DNA from: an uncultured Campylobacter sp.
GTDB taxonomy: Bacteria; Campylobacterota; Campylobacteria; Campylobacterales; Campylobacteraceae
Reading direction: 5' to 3'
Assembly: GCF_905373215.1 (NCBI RefSeq)
Contig: NZ_CAJPRT010000012.1
Location: 1-64,000 of the forward strand
DNA: 64,000 bases
Shown here: positions 8,728-16,826 of the stretch, piece by piece
Layout: each line of letters opens with the position of its first letter
Numbering within the stretch: position 1 is the stretch's first letter
Notes under the pieces: model-generated
Told to the model about the DNA's origin: nothing
What the model saw: the letters and a program-made list of their open reading frames with translations, nothing else
The model's database searches: none
Program-made: the position numbers and the translations under genes

Positions 8728-9479
8728 AGATTCTCCTTTTCATATAGATTTGATATTTTTTCGTAGAGTTTGCGCACTCGGATCGGGTTTGGGCGATCCG
8801 GCTCGAAGCCCGTTAGATCCAGCGCACACAGCTCGTAGAGGTCGTATTTCATCCGAACCTCGGGCGTATCGTACCATACTTGTCCTTTTTTTAGGCTTTT
8901 AGGATCCATTTTTATCGCGACGCAATTCATATTTTTTGCGAAATTTATCGCGATGTAAAACGCCGCTTTGTGCATGGCGATGCGATCCGCGGTGCGCGTG
9001 CCCTCGGGGAAGATGATTAGGCTTTCTCCTCGCTCAAGGGCGCTGCGGCACGCATCTATCATTGCTTCCGAGCCGGTATTTGGGATGTAGCCCGCGGCTG
9101 CGATGGCGGCGGAGAGGAAGGGATTTTTGCACAGACTTTCCTTGACTACGCAGTTTGCGCGCCGCACGTGAGCTAAAAAGATCACCACGTCAAGCAGGCT
9201 AGGGTGGTTTGCGATGATGAGAGTGCCGCTAGGCGGGAGCTTGCAGCGCCAGTTCACGCCGATGCTGCCGTAAAGTCGCGCGAGCAGCAGAAATATGCGC
9301 CACGAGATCATTATAAAATCGCGTACGAAATTTCGCACGGCCCCTATGCGGTTTAGCCTCAGCAGCGCTACGGGGAGGAAGAGTAGGTTGCCTATCATAC
9401 ACAGCGCGCCGAAGCTTGCGAAGGATAACGCGATGCCGATCTGTTTAAGCTTGCGCCTTAGCGGATCTGTCTGCTTCAT
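8724..9479 (-). CDS. PlsC-like 1-acyl-glycerol-3-phosphate acyltransferase family protein (ApeD-like)
   Basis: 251 residues. An N-terminal hydrophobic region (residues 18-70) is followed by NHPSLLD (91-97; catalytic His92 and Asp97) and FPEGTR (157-162), the HX4D and acyl-binding blocks of the PlsC family. In this setting it most likely transfers an acyl or polyene chain to a lipid acceptor at the inner membrane, not housekeeping phosphatidate synthesis. ATG 9479 follows GAGG by 8 bases. Upstream lies a repeat region of over 1 kb that separates it from the ketosynthase-like gene, unusual within such a compact operon. Confidence 0.85.
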   Translation of the reverse strand: MKQTDPLRRKLKQIGIALSFASFGALCMIGNLLFLPVALLRLNRIGAVRNFVRDFIMISWRIFLLLARLYGSIGVNWRCKLPPSGTLIIANHPSLLDVVIFLAHVRRANCVVKESLCKNPFLSAAIAAAGYIPNTGSEAMIDACRSALERGESLIIFPEGTRTADRIAMHKAAFYIAINFAKNMNCVAIKMDPKSLKKGQVWYDTPEVRMKYDLYELCALDLTGFEPDRPNPIRVRKLYEKISNLYEKENL

Positions 9480-10048
9480 CGCGCGGCGCCTCTTTCGGCG
9501 GAGATTTCGCAGCAGCTCTCGTTAAGGATTGTGCGGCTATCGGCGAGGGTTTTGTTGTTCTCGGCAGGGATTTGATAGTTCATCATGCGCGCAATCTCGA
9601 TAAAATTTCTACGGCTTGCCGCTCGCTGCATCGTAGCGGAGTTTTCGCAGTTTTCTGCACGCGATATTTCAGCTTGCGGCATGTGCTGAAGAAATAGAAT
9701 TTTTATGATCTGTGCGGAAGCTTTGGCGACCTCGGCGCCGTGCATGTGTCGAAGCAATAGAATTTTTGCGGCGCGCGGTAAACTGCGTTTTTGTGGAATT
9801 CTTGCCGTTTGCCGTATGTATTGCCCCGGCAAAATTTCCGCAGTTTTCTGCATGCTTCGTGCGTATTGCTGCGATGGAATTTTTATCTTTTGCCGCGCGT
9901 ATCGTTGCGGTAGAATTTCAGCGGTTTGCCACGCGCGCCATTGCGACGGAATTTTTGCGAAGCGCCATATATTCTGCTTTGGCGCCGCCATACGACGCGC
10001 CGTCTGATTAAATTTATAGCTCGCGGCGCCGCAAAATTTAAAATTCAT
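9476..10048 (-). CDS. Repeat-encoded ORF bridging the APE operon (doubtful gene)
   Basis: 190 codons with no recognisable fold. Residues about 25-130 are imperfect 12-residue repeats such as TAEILPQRYARQ, KIKIPSQQYARS and TAEILPGQYIRQ, produced by a 36-bp DNA repeat. Yet the frame has AAGG 8 bases before its ATG, overlaps the upstream ORF by 11 bases and the PlsC-like gene by 4 (ATGA), just like real coupled genes. It may be translated simply to keep ribosomes moving through inserted repeats, or the coupling may be chance. The opposite strand is also open here, which argues for repeat structure over selection on protein. Confidence 0.3.
   Translation of the reverse strand: MNFKFCGAASYKFNQTARRMAAPKQNIWRFAKIPSQWRAWQTAEILPQRYARQKIKIPSQQYARSMQKTAEILPGQYIRQTARIPQKRSLPRAAKILLLRHMHGAEVAKASAQIIKILFLQHMPQAEISRAENCENSATMQRAASRRNFIEIARMMNYQIPAENNKTLADSRTILNESCCEISAERGAAR
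9740..9990. repeat. Imperfect 36-bp tandem repeats, each with a RAATTY core
   Basis: Aligning by eye, successive units begin TGCGATGGAATTTTTATC, TGCGGTAGAATTTCAGCG and TGCGACGGAATTTTTGCG and continue with a TTGCC(A/G)CGCG-like half, 36-37 bases each. Earlier units toward 9740 are longer or more degenerate (CGGCAAAATTTCCGC; TGTGGAATTCTTGCC). Every unit contains GAATTT, GAATTC or AAATTT. The 36-base period is a multiple of three and leaves several frames open on both strands. There are no spacers, so it is not a CRISPR array. Confidence 0.75.
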
Positions 10049-10583
10049 CGCAACTGCCTTGCCGTGCGCATCTTGCCTGGGCGTTTACTCGGTTCATCGT
10101 GCGGCTAAATTTAAACTCGTAGCCCAAGCTTTGCTCTGCTAAATTTATGAAATTTACAACCTGCCGCGCGTGGCATTTCAGCTCGCCGCATCTGTCTTTA
10201 TAACGGAATTGCGCGGTGTTTTCTACGCGCCGCTGCGGTAAAATTTTTATAGCTCGCAGCTCGCACCGTTTAGGCGGATTTTTTTGGGTTCGTTGCGTAT
10301 GCCTCGGCAGCGCATCTTCGCAGCGCGCCTCATTGCAACGCGATTTGGCGGCGCACGGCGCGCGCCCTTTCAGAGTGCTTTTAAGATGCGCTGTTTGGCC
10401 GAGCTCATGTTTGGTAGCGCGGTTAAATTTAAAACCTTCACTATATCCGCGTTTGGCGGAGCGGCTAAATTTAAAGCTTGTCGTTCGCGCCGTTGCGGCT
10501 CCGCGTGGCCAGGGATTTTGATCAAATTTGCTCGTCTCGCCGCGCTTGCTCATGCGATGAAATTTTACCATTTTAGCGCTCAC
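10038..10583 (-). CDS. Basic, repeat-derived ORF bridging the APE operon (doubtful gene)
   Basis: 181 codons starting at GTG 10583 (AAGG 7 bases upstream), overlapping the end of the ketosynthase-like gene by 11 and the next ORF by 11 bases. The product is very basic and shows degenerate KF-motif repeats (KFSRSAKRG, KFNRATKHE, KFSRTMNRV) that are translations of AAATTT-centred DNA. No domain is recognised. With the next ORF it fills the whole gap between the ApeC-like and ApeD-like genes. Either it is a novel small protein born from repeats, or it is noncoding DNA whose frame is open by composition. Confidence 0.3.
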   Translation of the reverse strand: MSAKMVKFHRMSKRGETSKFDQNPWPRGAATARTTSFKFSRSAKRGYSEGFKFNRATKHELGQTAHLKSTLKGRAPCAAKSRCNEARCEDALPRHTQRTQKNPPKRCELRAIKILPQRRVENTAQFRYKDRCGELKCHARQVVNFINLAEQSLGYEFKFSRTMNRVNAQARCARQGSCDEF

Positions 10584-12141
10584 GATCTTGCCTTAAAAAA
10601 GCTGCGATTTTGGCGGGATCTTTGATGCGCAAAAGATAGTCCAAAATCCCGTCGCTGCTGCGCCATTCATGCTTGCCTGAGAGGATTTTAGCTAAAAATT
10701 CCACTGCGGTATCTAGAGGGATTTTGCCGTCCCCTTTAAAGCTTCGTAAAATTTCATTCTCGGCTTGCGGTTTTGGATTTTGTGCTTCTAGGCTCTGTGT
10801 CGTCGCGTCCACAACGTGCGGCGAAATTTCGATCTGCACGTCATCTCCGCGCTGAAGCACCAGAAGTAGGGCGCAGGCAAAGTCGCAGCGCTTCAGATAG
10901 TCGTTATTTACCTCCTCAAAATAGCAGAGCAGGGCGATTTTGTCGCTATCCGACTTGCATTCGCCGTTTTTGCCATTTTCGTTTGCATCCTGCGCAGAGC
11001 CGAAATTTTCCGCGCCTTCTTTCAGTCTTGCAGCGGCGATTATTGCGCCGTTTTCGAGCGCGCACGCTGCGGAGATCGTCGAAATTTCGGCGTGATTTTG
11101 CGTAAAAATAGCATTTTGCGCCGCGATCGCGTTGAGTACGCTGACGCAAAAGCTCGAAGGCGAGACGCTTTCGCTCATCGAGCCTAGCAGGCTAAAGCAG
11201 CGGTTGATCTCGCCCAGGCGCGAGCAAAAGACGAGCGGCATTCCTTCGCGCTGCGCCGCGGAGCTTTGCATCGCATGATCGCAGGCTCCCGAGCATTCGT
11301 TTGCTTTGGAATTTTGCCTCGCGGAATTTAAAGAATTTTTATTTGTGAAATCCTGCGGCGCCGAATTTAAATTTTGCTGCATAAAATTTAAAGAATTCTT
11401 ATTTGAAAAATCCTGCGGCGACGGGTTTTGTGCGGCGGCGCGGCTTTTGCTCGCATCTAAATTTTGAGGTGCGAGATTTAAGGAGCTTTCCTCGGCTAAA
11501 CTTTGCGGCGTATTTTGCGAAATTTCGCCTAAAAGCGAGATGCAAAGTTTTGCCCCGAGCCCCAAGCGGCGGCGCTGTAACGGTGGAATGTGCTCAAGAG
11601 CCGGCTTTTTCTTTAAAGGCTCTAAGGCCAAAATTTCCTCTTTTAAGCGAGCGTGAGCAGAAATTTTTAAATTTTCTACGGGGCTATTTTGTAAAGCCTC
11701 GCCCTCATGCGCGGCGAAATTTTTATAAAGCTCCGCCGTATTTTCGGAGCCGCAATCAAAAGCGCGCGAGGAGTTAAATAATTTGGCTGCAACCGTTTCT
11801 TGTTTTAATCTCTGCTCCGAGCCACGCTCGGTAGATTTTTCATCAAAACCTTCTGTAGCAAGGTCGCGCCCCGCTTTTTCGTTATTCTCGCAAGCCGTAA
11901 AATTTGCGGAATTGATGAAATTTTGCTCGCAGTCCGAAATATCTGTAAAATCTTGCGTAGAATTTGACGTAAAATTATACGTAAAATTTTGATCCGTATC
12001 GCAAGCGAGATCGGAATTTCCGTCAAAATTTACTTCGGAAATTCCGTCCGAGTAAGCGGTGAGGTTTTTATAAAACTCCGCCGGCTCACCCGAAATTATC
12101 GCGCTTGCGTAAGATATACCGAAGCTTAGCTTATTTTGCAA
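10573..12141 (-). CDS. Ketosynthase-like chain-length partner (PF13723-type, ApeC-like) with two large insertions
   Basis: 522 codons from a TTG start (12141) preceded by GAGG at 6 bases. The conserved parts are residues 1-35 (SFGISYASAIISG), 166-207 (PLQRRRLGLGAKLCISLLGEI) and 299-522 (PLVFCSRLGEINRCFSLL, SMSESVSPSSFCVSVLNAIA). These match the ketosynthase N-terminal-like family that pairs with ApeO in APE synthesis and lacks a full KS triad. Residues about 36-165 and 208-298 are low-complexity insertions rich in Asn, Gln, Phe and Ser (SAPQDFTNKNSLN repeats). The usual protein is near 240-250 residues, so it is roughly doubled by repeat DNA. Confidence 0.8.
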   Translation of the reverse strand: MQNKLSFGISYASAIISGEPAEFYKNLTAYSDGISEVNFDGNSDLACDTDQNFTYNFTSNSTQDFTDISDCEQNFINSANFTACENNEKAGRDLATEGFDEKSTERGSEQRLKQETVAAKLFNSSRAFDCGSENTAELYKNFAAHEGEALQNSPVENLKISAHARLKEEILALEPLKKKPALEHIPPLQRRRLGLGAKLCISLLGEISQNTPQSLAEESSLNLAPQNLDASKSRAAAQNPSPQDFSNKNSLNFMQQNLNSAPQDFTNKNSLNSARQNSKANECSGACDHAMQSSAAQREGMPLVFCSRLGEINRCFSLLGSMSESVSPSSFCVSVLNAIAAQNAIFTQNHAEISTISAACALENGAIIAAARLKEGAENFGSAQDANENGKNGECKSDSDKIALLCYFEEVNNDYLKRCDFACALLLVLQRGDDVQIEISPHVVDATTQSLEAQNPKPQAENEILRSFKGDGKIPLDTAVEFLAKILSGKHEWRSSDGILDYLLRIKDPAKIAAFLRQDRER

Positions 12142-12553
12142 TGTAGCCTCTTAGCGTGACACCGCTCATTATCGTGCCTACGCCGCATTCAAACTCTTTG
12201 TCGCTTACGAAAACGTTTTTGTAATAGTAGCTCGTGATATTGACGACCTTGTTGCCACCTTCTTTTTTGGCGCGATCTTGAAAGCTAAGCAGCGCCGATA
12301 AAAACGCGCGGTTGCATGCGGCTTGATCGCTCTTGCCGACGCCGTTTGCTTTTTTATTCGAGCTTAGCTGCTGCGTGATCTTTCTGCCTGCGGATTTGTT
12401 ACCGAAGTAGAATTTTATGTTCGGATCAAGCTTGGCTTTAGCGTCGGGCTCTGCGAGTGCCGCAGCGATCGGGAAGCGCACGATATCGTTTTTGGCATAA
12501 GCCGAATTAGCGACAAAAAGCGCCGCAACTGCGAAAAATAGAAATTTTTTCAT
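12131..12553 (-). CDS. Small periplasmic protein of the APE cluster, function unknown
   Basis: 140 residues with a clear signal peptide (MKKFLFFAVAALFVANSAYA). The mature part ends in KVVNITSYYYKNV...ECGVGTIMSGVTLRGYIAK and has Cys residues near 89 and 122 that might pair. Similar small secreted proteins occur in APE clusters and are sometimes misnamed 'excinuclease ATPase subunit', which nothing in this sequence supports. It starts 10 bases after the ketosynthase stop and overlaps the ApeC-like start by 11 bases. Confidence 0.6.
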   Translation of the reverse strand: MKKFLFFAVAALFVANSAYAKNDIVRFPIAAALAEPDAKAKLDPNIKFYFGNKSAGRKITQQLSSNKKANGVGKSDQAACNRAFLSALLSFQDRAKKEGGNKVVNITSYYYKNVFVSDKEFECGVGTIMSGVTLRGYIAK

Positions 12554-12563
12554 TTTCTCTCCT

Positions 12564-13793
12564 TTAGTCGATAAATTTTTTAAAAATCAAAGATGTGTTT
12601 ACGCCGCCGAAAGCGAAGTTGTTATTCATAACATAGTCCGTCTTTATCTCCTGCGGCTGCGTGAGGTATCTAAGCGGCGCGCACTGCGGATCGATATCAC
12701 GTAAATTTAGATTCGGATAGAATAGCCCCTCGTTCATCATCATCACCGAGATAAAGCTCTCTAGCGCCCCGCACGCGCCCAAAGTATGACCCAAATAGCC
12801 TTTATAAGAGCTCACTGGCGTTTGCGAGCCGAAAATTTCATGAGTCGCCATAGATTCTGCGACGTCGCCCTGTCTGGTCGCCGTAGCGTGGGCGTTTACG
12901 TGCCCGATGAGATCCGGCGAAATCGCGGCGTCTTTGAGCGCCAGCTGCATCGCCGCGCGCATAGTCTCACTCTGTGGGCGGGTGATATGCGTGCCGTCGC
13001 AGGTCGTGCCGAAGCCCACTATCTCTGTGTAAATTTTAGCGCCGCGCGCAAGTGCGCTTCTGAGGCTTTCTAGCACGAATATGGCGCCGCCTTCGCCCAA
13101 AACCAGTCCGTCGCGCGATAGATCAAATGGCGCGGGGCTGAGAGTAGGGGTGTCGTTTTTACAGCTTGTCGCGTAGAGCTTATCAAATACGAATGCCTGG
13201 CTTGGGTGTAGTTCATCCGCGCCGCCTGCCAGCATCATATCCGCAAGGCCAAATTTTATCGCTTCGTAGGAGTAGCCGATCGCTTGAGACGCGCTCGTGC
13301 ACGCAGAGCTCGTGGGGATGAGCCTACCTTTTAGTCCGTAGTAGATCGCGATATTTGCAGCGACGGTGTGGGGCATCATCTTTACGTATGAGTTGGCGTT
13401 GAAGGTGCTATCCTTGCCATGCAAAATATCTATGACTTCGCCAGTAGCCTTTGCATCACCGCTACAGCTACCCGCTGCGACGCCCATACGACCGTCCTTT
13501 ATGCGCTCATCTTCTAAAAGCCCCGCATCCGCCAGAGCTTCACCCGCGGCATCTACGCCGAACATCGCTACCTTGCCCATCGAGCGGGTATCTTTGCGGC
13601 TCCAGTACGCGGGCGGCGCGTAGTTCGGTATCGGCGCACCCAGCCTTGTATTTAGCTCCTCGCCGAAGATATCCCATTCGCTCATATAAACTACGGCGCT
13701 TTTTTGCTGCGCCAAATTTTGCTTTATGCTCGCCCAGTCCCGCCCGAATGCACAGACGTTGCCAAAACCCGTAATAACTACTCTATTTAACAT
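12564..13793 (-). CDS. Beta-ketoacyl-ACP synthase, FabF-like (ApeR-like)
   Basis: 409 residues, a complete KAS II-type enzyme. Active-site Cys165 is in SSACTSASQ, the first His is in VNAHATATRQGD (about 302) and the second in YLGHTLGACGALE (about 336). Decarboxylative Claisen condensation of malonyl-ACP with the growing chain is the expected reaction. Its position next to the ketoreductase, dehydratase and another ketosynthase gives the O-P-Q-R gene order of known APE clusters, where the last ketosynthase is ApeR. It overlaps the ketoreductase by 7 bases. Unlike its partner at 14939-16429 it carries no repeat insertion. Confidence 0.88.
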   Translation of the reverse strand: MLNRVVITGFGNVCAFGRDWASIKQNLAQQKSAVVYMSEWDIFGEELNTRLGAPIPNYAPPAYWSRKDTRSMGKVAMFGVDAAGEALADAGLLEDERIKDGRMGVAAGSCSGDAKATGEVIDILHGKDSTFNANSYVKMMPHTVAANIAIYYGLKGRLIPTSSACTSASQAIGYSYEAIKFGLADMMLAGGADELHPSQAFVFDKLYATSCKNDTPTLSPAPFDLSRDGLVLGEGGAIFVLESLRSALARGAKIYTEIVGFGTTCDGTHITRPQSETMRAAMQLALKDAAISPDLIGHVNAHATATRQGDVAESMATHEIFGSQTPVSSYKGYLGHTLGACGALESFISVMMMNEGLFYPNLNLRDIDPQCAPLRYLTQPQEIKTDYVMNNNFAFGGVNTSLIFKKFID

Positions 13794-14521
13794 AATCCAC
13801 CGTCTATTTTAATAACCTCTTTTGTGATATATGCGGAATTTTCGCTTAGCAAAAACTCCACTAAATGCGCCACCTCGCTCGGCTCGCCGATGCGCCCTAG
13901 CGGAATCGCGCCCAAAATTTGCTCGCTTGCGGCTTCGTTTATACCTTCGCTCATCGCCGTTTTGATGAGCCCGGGAGCTACGACGTTTACCGTGATCTTG
14001 CGGCTTGCAAGTTCTATCGCTAGCGATTTTGCCGCAGCAATTAGGCCTCCTTTGCTAGCGGCGTAGTTGCTTTGGCCGCGGTTGCCTGCAATTCCGCTAA
14101 CCGAGCTCATCACCACGATACGCCCGCCCTTTTTGGCGCGGATCATCGGCATCAGCGCGGGCTTTATGACGTTATAAAACCCGCCTAAATTCGTATCTAT
14201 CACGCTTTGCCAATCCTCGCGTTCGAACCACACGAAGGAGTTATCCCGCGTAATGCCAGCGTTTAGCACGATGCCCCAGTACGCGCCGTTTGCCTCTATG
14301 TCTGCTTCGATACGCTCCTGCGCCGCAGCGGTATCTGCGACGTCAAATTTTAAAATTTGAACTTCCGCCGTGCCCGCGTCCAAGCAGCGCTTCGCTACGT
14401 CATTAAGCTTTGCTTCGTTGCGCCCGTTTAACGCCAAATCGTAGCCTTTTTGTGCTAAATTTAACGCACACGCCTCGCCGATACCGCCGCTTGCTCCGGT
14501 GATTAAAATTCTCTTAGCCAT
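13787..14521 (-). CDS. 3-oxoacyl-ACP reductase, FabG-like SDR (ApeQ-like)
   Basis: 244 residues, a classical short-chain dehydrogenase. The NADP-binding GASGGIGE is at 9-16, the NAG motif at 87-89, and the catalytic Ser139/140, Tyr153 and Lys157 are in SSVSGIAG and YAASKGG. The C-terminal IKIDGGLC ending is typical of FabG. It would reduce each 3-ketoacyl-ACP before dehydration during polyene extension. It overlaps the dehydratase stop by 8 bases. A house-keeping fabG is expected elsewhere in the genome. Confidence 0.9.
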   Translation of the reverse strand: MAKRILITGASGGIGEACALNLAQKGYDLALNGRNEAKLNDVAKRCLDAGTAEVQILKFDVADTAAAQERIEADIEANGAYWGIVLNAGITRDNSFVWFEREDWQSVIDTNLGGFYNVIKPALMPMIRAKKGGRIVVMSSVSGIAGNRGQSNYAASKGGLIAAAKSLAIELASRKITVNVVAPGLIKTAMSEGINEAASEQILGAIPLGRIGEPSEVAHLVEFLLSENSAYITKEVIKIDGGLC

Positions 14522-14942
14522 TTATACTCTTTAGCATTTCATCGTTCGGGTTCATTACGCTAAGCGTGGCGCTTGCGATATGTTCGCCGCCGCAGCGGAT
14601 CTCGCAGTCGAAGATATATAGCCCCTCGCCGTCGCTTACGCTCTGCCTTGCCGTCGTGATTACGCGCTCGCCCACCTTCAGGCTTGCGCGCGAAATATCG
14701 AGGTTTCGCACGCCCAGCAAAAATCCAAGCCTCGCCTCGCCGTCGTTTCGGTAGCCCGAATAGGCGCCTATGCACTGCGCCATGATCTCCATATATGCGT
14801 AGCTGCCGAGCTCTCCGTTTTCGGTAAACGGCGAGTCCTCTTTAACGCTAAACGCACAGCTCGCATATCCGTCGCTAATCTCTAAAATTTCATCTGCGAA
14901 GACCATATATCCGCTCTGCGGTAGGATGCTAGAGGCTCTCAT
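14514..14942 (-). CDS. Hotdog 3-hydroxyacyl-ACP dehydratase (ApeP-like)
   Basis: 142 residues from ATG 14942, whose ATGA overlaps the ketosynthase stop. A longer frame upstream is only a shadow of the ketosynthase C-terminus. The sequence MRASSILPQSGYMVFADEIL...SPFTENGELGSYAYMEIMAQCIGAYSGY fits the FabZ/FabA-like dehydratase (ApeP) family of APE clusters: the Glu/Met helix is present, though the catalytic His of FabZ is not obvious. Together with the hotdog domain fused to the ligase it may form the heterodimeric ApeI-ApeP-type dehydratase. Confidence 0.78.
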   Translation of the reverse strand: MRASSILPQSGYMVFADEILEISDGYASCAFSVKEDSPFTENGELGSYAYMEIMAQCIGAYSGYRNDGEARLGFLLGVRNLDISRASLKVGERVITTARQSVSDGEGLYIFDCEIRCGGEHIASATLSVMNPNDEMLKSING

Positions 14943-16429
14943 ACGCGTCCTATTATGGTTACGGCGTTGTCGCCGCCAAAAGCAAAGTTTATGTTCATCG
15001 CGGTATCTACGCGCGCTTTTTTGGCTTCGCATGCGAGATTAAATTTAGACAGCACAGCCGGAATTTCGCTCGTTTGCGAAGCTTGATCCGCAGCGTCTTT
15101 TAAAATTTTATCGCCCGCGCCATGCAAAGCTTTAGACGCGGCCGAAATTTTATCCGCGCCGCTTTTTGAAATTTCACCCTGCGCGTTTTGCAAAATTTCA
15201 TCGCCCAAGCTGCATGAAATTTGATCGCTTTCGCTGTTTAAAATTTCATCGTTTAGCTCGCCGTGCCGCGCCTGCGCGCCGCGAAAAATTTCAGCCTCCG
15301 AGCCGCCCCAAATTTTATCATTCGTAAAATTCGGCGGGATCACGCCCTGTCTGATCGCCTCGTAGCAGACGGCAAGCTCGATCGCCCCCGCCGCGCCCAG
15401 GGTGTGTCCGATCGCCCATTTTGACGAGCTTGCGGGCGCTAAGGGTAGGGCGGCACTCATAGCCAAGGCCTCCATCGCGTCGTTAGCCGCAGTGCCCGTG
15501 CCGTGCAGATTTACGTAGTCCACACTTTGCAGCTGCGCCGATTTTAGCGCGGTTTTGATCGCTTTGATCTGCATGCGTGCGCTAGGATCGGGCTTGGTGA
15601 TGTGGTAGGCATCGGAGTTTGCGGCGTGAGCCAAAATCGCGACGTCGCTTATGCGCTCGCGCGAAAGCACGAATGCGCAGGCTCCCTCGCCTAGATTTGT
15701 GCCTGTTCGCGCCTCTGAAAACGGCTTTAGCGGCTGCTCGCTTAAAATTTCAAGCGCGCTAAAGCCCTGCAGCGTAAGCTCGTCTAATGCGTCGGCGCCG
15801 CCGAAAACGACCGCGTCGCAAAGTCCGCAAGAAATGAGGCGCGAAGCTTCGATCAGAGCCTTATTTCCGCTGGTACACGCACTCGAAACTCCGATCGAGA
15901 CGGATTTTAGTCCGAAGCGTTCGCGGATAAAATTTGCGGGGTTTGCGTGGGAGTTGCGCTCGAAGCAGAAGTTTTTAAATTTATCGTTTGCGTTTTTTGA
16001 AATTTTGGCGAAATTTTTGCCGTTTGGAGTAGAAATTTCACTGCACGGCGCGGAGTTTTCGCCGTCTTGCGAGATAAAATTTTCCGCGCCCTTGTCGCAG
16101 GCAAAAAATTCTGCATAGTTTTCCTGCACGCCGGTGTTGGTGGTCGCAAACACAACTCCTACGCGGTGTGCGCCGAACTTTTGCACGGCTTGCTCGATCT
16201 GCCCCTGTACGCCTAGGCAGGCGTAAAGCGCCAGGGCGTTCGTGCGCGTGGCGTAGGCGCGATCTTGGATCTGCGGCAGCGGCGTATCCACGCGCCCAAA
16301 GATGAAATTTTTGCCATAGACGCTAAGTTTTCGCAGCGCGGATCTCTTATCGCACAGCGCGCTAAAAAGCTCTGCGGCGCTGTTTGCGCCCGCGCAGATG
16401 AGCCCGGGGCTACTTAGATACTGCGTCAT
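14939..16429 (-). CDS. Beta-ketoacyl-ACP synthase (ApeO-like) with repeat insertions
   Basis: 496 residues. Cys185 in SSACTSGNK, His309 in NLHGTGTAAND and His342 in AIGHTLGAAGAIE form the KS triad, and the protein ends INFAFGGDNAV. It is the probable main elongating ketosynthase, pairing with the KS-like partner at 10573-12141. Normal length is near 380; the extra ~115 residues are at 112-155 and 378-460. The second block repeats a DEILQ/DKISA/DKILK pattern from AAATTTTA cores and falls between catalytic His342 and the C-terminal strands, so it must loop out. ATG 16429 has AAGGGG 8 bases upstream. Confidence 0.88.
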   Translation of the reverse strand: MTQYLSSPGLICAGANSAAELFSALCDKRSALRKLSVYGKNFIFGRVDTPLPQIQDRAYATRTNALALYACLGVQGQIEQAVQKFGAHRVGVVFATTNTGVQENYAEFFACDKGAENFISQDGENSAPCSEISTPNGKNFAKISKNANDKFKNFCFERNSHANPANFIRERFGLKSVSIGVSSACTSGNKALIEASRLISCGLCDAVVFGGADALDELTLQGFSALEILSEQPLKPFSEARTGTNLGEGACAFVLSRERISDVAILAHAANSDAYHITKPDPSARMQIKAIKTALKSAQLQSVDYVNLHGTGTAANDAMEALAMSAALPLAPASSSKWAIGHTLGAAGAIELAVCYEAIRQGVIPPNFTNDKIWGGSEAEIFRGAQARHGELNDEILNSESDQISCSLGDEILQNAQGEISKSGADKISAASKALHGAGDKILKDAADQASQTSEIPAVLSKFNLACEAKKARVDTAMNINFAFGGDNAVTIIGRV

Positions 16430-16826
16430 ATCGGCGCCCCTTTGAGTTTATTGTAAAATTTGCTTTATCCGCATTCTCAAGCAGGGCTAAAAATACTCGC
16501 TCGCTTTGCAAATCGGGCGGTAGGAAGCCGTCGTTGCGAAATTTCGCCTCGCCGCCTTTGATCGATAAAATTTTACGTGCGATCGGTGCGCCTAGCATAT
16601 CGAGCCAGACGAGCTTGTAGCGGCTCTCCTCGCCGTTTGTGGGTGAAATTTTGGAGATCAGGGCTCTGCTTTTTACGCCGAGCTCGTCCGTTAGGATGAA
16701 CTGCTTTTGGCTAAATTCCGCTATCCGCTCGGGCGCTTTGCGCGCGCATCCGCCTATAAAAAACGCGGCGCAAAGTAGAATAAAAGCCGTTTTAGAAATA
16801 GCGTAAAAACGATAAACAGGTCTCAA
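16410..16826 (-). CDS. DUF3261-type lipoprotein of the APE cluster
   Basis: 138 residues with a lipobox (FIGGC, Cys27) after a hydrophobic segment. The rest (YKLVWLDMLGAPIARKI...GFLPPDLQSERVFLALL) resembles the DUF3261 lipoproteins that accompany APE genes. An outer-membrane role in product localisation is plausible but unproven. The start overlaps the phosphopantetheinyl transferase stop by 4 bases and the end overlaps the ketosynthase start by 20 bases. Confidence 0.7.
   Translation of the reverse strand: MRPVYRFYAISKTAFILLCAAFFIGGCARKAPERIAEFSQKQFILTDELGVKSRALISKISPTNGEESRYKLVWLDMLGAPIARKILSIKGGEAKFRNDGFLPPDLQSERVFLALLENADKANFTINSKGRRYDAVSK

Noticed and set aside
9740..9990. Regularly spaced repeats resembling a CRISPR array
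   Set aside because: Units are head-to-tail with no unique spacers, are imperfect, and no cas genes are present.
9705..10011. Plus-strand open frames of about 100 codons opposite the repeat ORFs
   Set aside because: They arise from a repeat unit length divisible by three and lack ribosome sites or family features.
10573..12141. Frameshift or gene fusion as the reason for the long ApeC-like protein
   Set aside because: Conserved blocks stay in one frame and the extra parts are low-complexity repeats, not another domain.
14943..15032. Longer N-terminus for the ApeP-like dehydratase
   Set aside because: The extra 30 residues are basic, lie in another frame of the ketosynthase gene, and ATG 14942 forms an ATGA overlap.
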